Part shown: positions 23,741 to 64,000 of the stretch, in pieces
Layout of the letters: every line of letters begins with the position of its first letter
Position numbering within the stretch: the stretch's first letter is position 1
Assembly: GCF_030272615.1 (NCBI RefSeq)
Contig: NC_081408.1
Coordinates: 302,719,450 to 302,783,449, forward strand
Source of the DNA: Cryptomeria japonica
Lineage: Eukaryota > Streptophyta > Pinopsida > Cupressales > Cupressaceae
Direction of reading: 5' to 3'
DNA length: 64,000 bases
Notes under the pieces: model-generated
Told to the model about the DNA's origin: nothing
The model's input: only the letters and a program-made list of their open reading frames with translations
The model's database searches: none
Translations under genes and position numbers: made by a program

Positions 23741-25761
23741 TATGCAATATTTTAAAAGAAAAAAAAACATTGCTGTATAAAAGTTTATGATTGCATACCA
23801 CTGTAGAAAGTAAGTGTATGAACTTTTAAATGACAGCATAGTGCCATAGAGCTATAAAATGAAAGAGTGCAACTGTTGAATGATTACACACAACTGTAGA
23901 ATTAAAGTGTAATGACAACATACATTTCTCAGCCTTTTCATCAATGGAAAACTGCCACCACATACAGCTATAGAAAGAAAATTTACACTTGTTGAATCAA
24001 TGCATGCTACTATGGAATAATATTGTAACCCTGTTGAATGGCAGCAGTTAACTTTCTCATCAATGGGCAATCATATGACTCTACAGTTGTAGGAGAGCAA
24101 ACAAAGCATAAATGTGTATAATGAACAAAAGCATGGTTGCATACAGTTGTAAAGTGAAATGATGCATACATCAAATGAGAGGATACATGCAGTCACACAG
24201 TTTCCCATTGCTGGAAAGGGTAAGAAATGTATGTTGTCACTACATTTTAATTTATGATTTGTAGCCTTCAGGCCCTTTGTATAATGAAAGCATTGAACAA
24301 TAAAATCAGAAATTTCAGTTTATTATTGCTGCTAATACACACACGCAATGCCATCCCTGTCTCCAAAATGCCATGGAACATAGTTTGAGGGTTGCCTTAT
24401 TAATTGTGTCTTAACTATTTTTAATGCACTCTCATTGAATACCAGGAATTAAAATGGTTCCCAAATTACAGTTTTGATAATTACCTTTACCATTCCTCCT
24501 TGCTCTACAGTTCATTTTTGTGAAAGTTCCGAGTGAAGCTTTTGAATCAAAGTATCCATTTATGTTTTTATCATTCAGGTGCAAAAAGCACAATCTTTAC
24601 CACAAATATGAGACTTACTCCTCCATCATATCAGTGTACCTGAAACAAGTCAATTTTGGTTCTAATCCTGGTTCTGATTCTCCCTAGGAATGTCTCATGT
24701 TCTTCAGAAACATATCACAAACACTGTTGATGATTCTATGATGAACCTATGGTAGACTTAAGTGAAATTTTTTAAAATACTAGTTTAATCTAGTTTAAAC
24801 TACCACAACCTATTTATAACCTCAACCCATCTTTCACCCCCTCTGCATCTGATCTCCTTTCTTGCCCTTGCATTCTCCAAACCTAACCCAACCATTTCCA
24901 TACCCAAATCTATTCTATAATTTGTACATAGATGCTTTCAGGACTACTGGTTCTGAGGCTCCCGGAAAGCTAAGCATTTCTCATAGTCGTTCCCACTTAT
25001 AAATTAAGAGAATTACTAAAGCATTGTGATCAAGTGCTCATTCCAGCAATTTTTTAAATTAGTAAAGACTCAAAAAAGATTTTGGATACCAATGTGGAAA
25101 AAAGATCTGTTGGTGATACATATTTGATTGCCTTCCCGTTGACTGTAGCTGGGAAACTAGTTGCCATAACCTAAGACCACCCTACATATCTTATACAAAA
25201 TATCTGTTAGATGAACTATTTTCGCAAAGGTTGGTAACGACTTTGGATGGGAGCATATAATTCAGAAATCAACATGGACCAACATAATTTAAGAATCCAC
25301 TCTTCAATATGCCTAACTAGTGTCTGAAACTTTAGAACCAAATCTCTAAAACAGGATAAATCTGGTCACTGATGAGCCAAATGCAAGTAACATCATTTTA
25401 TGCATAACATAAAGAAAGGCAATAGAAGTAACAAAATAGACAAATTTTTCCTTGCCAAGATATATGGCATTGAAATAGTTAAATACATGGAAGGTATCAT
25501 TTTTCGTAACAGTTAAATACATGTTAGACAAAATCTTCCCCAGCAACAAGAGTTGCAAGGTATTATTATTAAAAGCAAGATGAATGACATAGGTTAATTG
25601 CCTATAAAAAATTGCTAGCAAAGCATGAGATGAAAAGTCCCTTTAATAATATCAAAACAGTTTTCAACAAAAAGTCTATGTTTTGTTGAGAAGCAGCAAA
25701 GTTCTTGATTCTCCTCAAATCCCGTATCCTTGCCACCATCAGCCAAAACGAATGATAGCTC
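23741..25761. other. Region downstream of PMM, no gene recognised
   Basis: This AT-rich stretch has no supported coding sequence. It should contain the 3' UTR and polyadenylation site of the minus-strand PMM gene just below 25762, but I cannot mark them with certainty. Confidence 0.5.
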
Positions 25762-59370
<33,609 letters not shown>

Positions 59371-62300
59371 CTGTACAGCAAATAGATAAATGAAGACAAG
59401 TTACAAAACATAATAAATTCAAGGCCGATAAATCGCAAACAATCATCACCCAGAATTTCAGCTTTATACATATAGGTACCACATGTGTTCCCAGAGACAA
59501 GGCAAGTATTTCAGTAGTCCTCTTTGTGACATCCCTTAATAAATACAAAAGACAAGAAATGGAAAAATAAATTCTATAAGAGCGACAGATTATTTAGATG
59601 CATAGGAGTATTTATTACAAAAGAAAAGGTGCAGATAGGAACAACTGCATCAACAGAAAAATAAGAACTAAAAGAATACTTTCCAATGAGAGCTAAATTC
59701 CGATGGAAATATTTGTAGGAATTCCCAAATTTGCAGCATTGTAAATTCCCAATGTGGGTTAAACATCTCCAAATTTCCACAATATTTTTTGGCAGAAATC
59801 TATATATATGACATAACCAAGATGGTTAAAGCCTTTGCATTATTCATGTATATACTTATATGAATGTTCAAATCAGTAATTGTTGTCAACTGTGTTATGA
59901 TTAAATTTTTAAACTAAAAATCCACAGCTGTTTTAAATCTTACGAAATTTGAAACTGAAATCAAACAACAATCTGAAGATCCAGATTCAAATCACCCTGG
60001 TAACCACTGGGCTTGCTTCTGTTGCAGTGGCATTAATGCCAAGTGAATGTGTTCAGGAAAGTGCATGAGATATGTGCCTACGGCCCAGGCTCTCATTTGT
60101 GCCTCAGAGGCTGTGAGACCATTAATCCCTAATTTACCAATCCATAGAAAAAAACAAAGACTGAAGGTAGCACAAATTCTCAAATAAGCATCCTCCAAAT
60201 TCATACAAGATTTGATTAAATCAATACTTATCCATCAATATCAGGCAGGATAACTACAGTTCTACTAAACACTGTGTTGTTACTCAAATATAATAGCCAC
60301 CTGTTGTAATTAGCCAGATGCACTTTATGTCTGCACCATGTGAAGAGCACAACAATGGGAAACTCTGCAAGCGTGAGACTTTGCATGGAAATCTAAGTTG
60401 CCAGATTCTGCAAAAATTCCCATGGGTCCTGGTTCGGTTCGCACCAAATACTGGTCCGTTACAAATTCTCCCCAAATTCTGTCAGGGTTTGATTTTGGCC
60501 CAGGAAATTCTCTCAGAGGAACCCTGGCCGAATTTTGACGTATTTTGGACGAATTTCAGTGCCAGCGGCCGAACGTGGGAAGAATCTGGGTGAAAAGACA
60601 TTTTTTTAAACTTTTTAAAAGTTTTCTTTTGCCTAATTTAGTCTATTCGACCCTCCAACCCTAAATTCGACCACTAAAAGGTCAAATAGGTAAAACCTAT
60701 CTCATTTGTTCAGTGATGGCTGATTGTTAATGTTGACATTATTATTTTTGAACATAAACATTGATATGGTGGTGTATTTTGGCATTTTGCTATGTTATTT
60801 GCCATTTGGACTAAAAGTCTACAACATTAATATATATGGTGGTGTATTTTGCTATTTATTTGCTGCTGCATATATGTATATATTTTTATTTTTTTATTTC
60901 TATATGTTTTTGTACAGACGAACCCAAAGCAAACCCCCAAAAAAATGAACGAATTTGCGAACCCGAATCTCTAACCAGAATCTGAACCAGCAACTTAGAT
61001 GGAAATCAACAAGAGTTGAATGGAAGGCTCCTTGTAAAATTTTCAATAAATTGTCACTACCATACTTAAAACAAGAGAAAAAGGAGAGATGCAAAAAGAA
61101 ACCCTATTTTTTAAGGGTGGAGGTGTGATAATCAAGGCCTCTATACTGATTGCTAGAATAAAATAGACATATGAATAATAATCCATAGACAAATAATATA
61201 TAAACAATTTGAAAGTAACATAAGAATTCATTCATACATAACTCATAAGAGACAGAACAAGCAGAGATCAGCCACGGTTTCTATGCACTTATTCATCAAG
61301 ATTCAATTCTGCATACAGCAAAATGCTTGGAGTCTGGACACATACAAAGCCTGACATCCTAGACTTCAAAGTAAAGAAGCAAATTGACAAAACTATACAT
61401 AAAACCAGATTAAAAGCACAAATGTGCAAAATTCCATCTGGAGTCCTAAGTATGTGGTCCCCATTTATACGAACCAACGAGGAAAAGGGGATAAAGAAGG
61501 CAAGGATTTTCGGAAAAAAGCATAAATAATAACCCTAACTCACAATAATTCTTACAGAATAAATTGTCAATATTAATTTATCCTTAAAACTTATAATTTT
61601 AATAGTTACATACTTTGGATTTAAAGCTTATAACATAATTTTAAAAATATTGAACTTATTCTTGAGTCTCTGTTATAATCTTTCCTTTAATTTGCAGTTA
61701 TTTCTCTTTGTATAGATATCTGGAAATGTTTCCAATTTCTGACAAGTTAGGGGTTTTTGTCCACCAACTTGACAAAAGAAATTAAGGGATTTCGTCCTTA
61801 AATTTCTTCTGTTTGAAGGGTTTCATCCTCGGGTTTGCTAAGTAATTCACAAGGAAAATATATAATTTCTTCTCCCAATTGATGTCTTCTTCCCCTTGAT
61901 TTATCTTACTTTTGCACCCTTTTTTCTCCAATGGTCATAACCCATTGCATTCCTTTTGACTTTTAGTTAATTATCATTTAATCTTTGTTTGAGGGAAATT
62001 GAGGTGTAAGAGTAATTGCCACGTGATAACTATTAACTGAAGATCGGCTGCTAAATTAACTGCCACTTCCTAGCATCTTCTAGCATTTTTTTTATCAGCC
62101 TTTATAACATTTCAAGACCTGCAGAAATCAATGGGCACAGAATTTAAAGGCAAGGGCATTACAGTGTCAAACAGTCTCTATTCAATGCACATGGGCATCT
62201 CAACTGCCTATCAAGTGCCTCTGAAATTGTTAATTGTCCTTCAACAAGCCAAAGAAATGCTAGTGTGTGCTAAACCAGGAATGATGATTGAGGTCTCAAC

Positions 62301-64000
62301 TGTGTCACCAACAATGCAATTGAATACTCTCTACCATCAAAGTTATTTGGCAAAACCCCAAACGGATCATTGGATAGTTGCAACATAATGGCGCCTGATG
62401 AAATATTGCCTTTGGTAGGTAACTGCCCACATGTATCCAGCTTGATTCTAGAATGCAGATTATCATCAATCAAAGGGATAACAGGGAACCCGAATGTTTC
62501 TTCCTTTCATCTCCTCCAAGCTTCCACCAACAAATGGAATTGTCATTTTAGACATGTCACTTGAACACTATTGAAACATCGTAGCCAAGGTTATAAAAAA
62601 GCTAGGCCCCATCACTAAATAAACTAATCAGTGGGAGGTACAGAGGACAAAAATAGAACCAACTCCCCTCTAACCTCCCACCAACTGCTAGATCTAGAGA
62701 CAAACAATTGGCAGACCTTGAAACAAAATCATATGCTAGATCATAAAGGAATCCCTTAGATGGTCATATCAAGGAGATCAACAGCGTACGAGAAGCAACA
62801 AATCAATGTCAACATACCACCACATGTGCTACCAACATACAAACAACCAAGCTGGAGAAAAAAAGGAAAAAAACACCCAATGGGGAACATGTAGTGAACT
62901 TCCACTATAGTTTAGGTGGCTTTTAGGGAACTTTCTAAGTAAATTAACAAACTCACATCCATTGGGCATAGTTTCCCTATCAAAACCACAACATAATGGT
63001 GCATATTGAAACATTGCCTTTGGTAGGTAACTGCCCATGTGAATCCAGCTTGATTCTAGAGTTCAGATCACCATCAATCAAAGGGATAGTGAGGAACCCA
63101 AAGGTTTCTTCCTTCCATCTCCTCCAAGATTCCTCCAACCAATGGAATTGCCATATTAGACATCACTTGAACACTATTAAAGCATCCTAACGACCGTTAC
63201 AAAAAAGGTGAGCCCCATTACTAAGTAAGCTAGTCAATGGTAGTTGCAAAGGATAGAAATAGAACCAACTCCCCTCTATCCTCACACCAGCTGCTAGATC
63301 TAGAGACAAACAATTGGCAGACCTTGAAACAAAATCATATGTTAGATCATGAAAGAATCCCTTAGATGGTCATATCAAAGAGATCAATAGCGCATAGGAA
63401 GCAACAAATCAATGGTCAACATACCAATGCATGTGCTACCAGCATGCAAACAATCAAGCTGCAAAAGAAAAGGCAAAAACCACCCAATGGAGAACATATA
63501 GTTAAGTTTCACTATAGTTTTGGTGGCTCCCAGGGAACTTTCTAGGGAAAGTGACAAAGCTCACATCCATTGGGCATTGAGTTCCTAGAAAAATCACAAA
63601 ATTGCAAAATTGACCATAATAAAAGGGGAAAAACTATAAGGAATCAAGGGAAATTTTGACTTGCCCCCAATTCCTACTCTGAAGGAATCTCCAACATGTT
63701 ACAAATGGCAAATCTGCATTCCAGCCCAAACAACTCGTATTAAGAAAAATTACGCACTTTGGTCATAGGGTTTCACACTTGAACTTCAAGTTCAAGCAAG
63801 GGCTTAATGACGGTATTATCTCTTAGACCAATGGTGTGAGAGATTGGCCTTGGAATATAGATTCATCAGTCTTGTTCTCTTAATACATCTAAGGAAGCTT
63901 TGTATAAGAACTTTCCTTCCATTGTCATTGAATAGTGACAAGAGTCCTTGTTGTACCAATTGATTAATGTGTCCATAACATTTGTCACCATCTAAAGTGA
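59371..64000 (-). other. PMM: PMM intron 1 (partial), no first exon found
   Basis: The acceptor CAG adjoins exon 2 at 59371. I looked for the expected first-exon motif (minus-strand coding for DVDGTLT) and did not see it, so intron 1 is at least 4.6 kb. A duplicated segment lies at 62382-63597. Confidence 0.55.
62382..63597. repeat. Tandem duplication of a 608-bp unit
   Basis: 62382-62989 and 62990-63597 are two diverged head-to-tail copies. Shared words are TTGCCTTTGGTAGGTAACTG, CCAGCTTGATTCTAGA and GACAAACAATTGGCAGACCT. Their function is unknown. Confidence 0.85.

Noticed and set aside
62131-62388. Small gene of 85 codons
   Set aside because: There is no family match or supporting signal, and part of it lies at the edge of a duplicated repeat.

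Overview
The window is plant nuclear DNA, most likely from a gymnosperm with a very large genome. The evidence is one intron-rich nuclear gene with an intron of about 30.5 kb, layers of nested LTR-type retroelements, and a mosaic insertion of plastid DNA whose psaA, atpE and rbcL copies look gymnosperm-like. The gymnosperm assignment is inference.

The only host gene I can support is phosphomannomutase (PMM). It lies on the minus strand from 25762 (stop codon) to 59370 (second coding exon). Its first exon, carrying the HAD motif DVDGTLT, is not found and probably lies beyond 64000. Ten exons were placed by splice sites and residue matches. Exons 5-11 are compact (25762-27629), exons 2-4 lie at 58107-59370, and the intron between them (27630-58106) is packed with mobile DNA. 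Exon 4 carries one extra base, which breaks the frame.

Left of PMM (863-23235) is a nest datable by target-site duplications (TSDs). A decayed Ty3/gypsy element J contains unit A (minus, TSD CGTTG). A contains unit E (plus, TSD about GTTCC/TTTCC). E contains element D (minus-coding, 8.8 kb, two LTRs, TSD GTCTG), which has a gag-protease-G-patch ORF and no reverse transcriptase. A hAT transposase relic lies at 23300-23740.

Inside the giant intron, gypsy element B (29313-42654, TSD ATCTC) contains unit C (34645-41580, TSD GGTAG). Unit F (43178-52360, TSD GACTG) contains the plastid insertion (about 43953-48078: psaB, psaA, atpB, atpE, rbcL, petL and petG pieces). Copia-like remains lie at 54180-55250.

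A, C, E, F and probably G belong to one family, here called X. Its ends are TGTTGTGAC... and ...CAACA, with 5-bp TSDs, yet each copy is a single unit of about 5-7 kb rather than LTR-internal-LTR. Copies share a TATA promoter near the 3' end preceded by the telo-box palindrome AAACCCTAATTAGGGTTT. They carry one of two arrays: a 'AAAGTCCGCC' array (A, F) or an array of hairpins about 170-175 bp apart (C, E). They either carry (A, C) or lack (E, F) a long unrecognised ORF. The hairpins of C and E differ by a compensatory base-pair change. This modular, ORF-bearing, hairpin-bearing family is the best candidate here for something undescribed.
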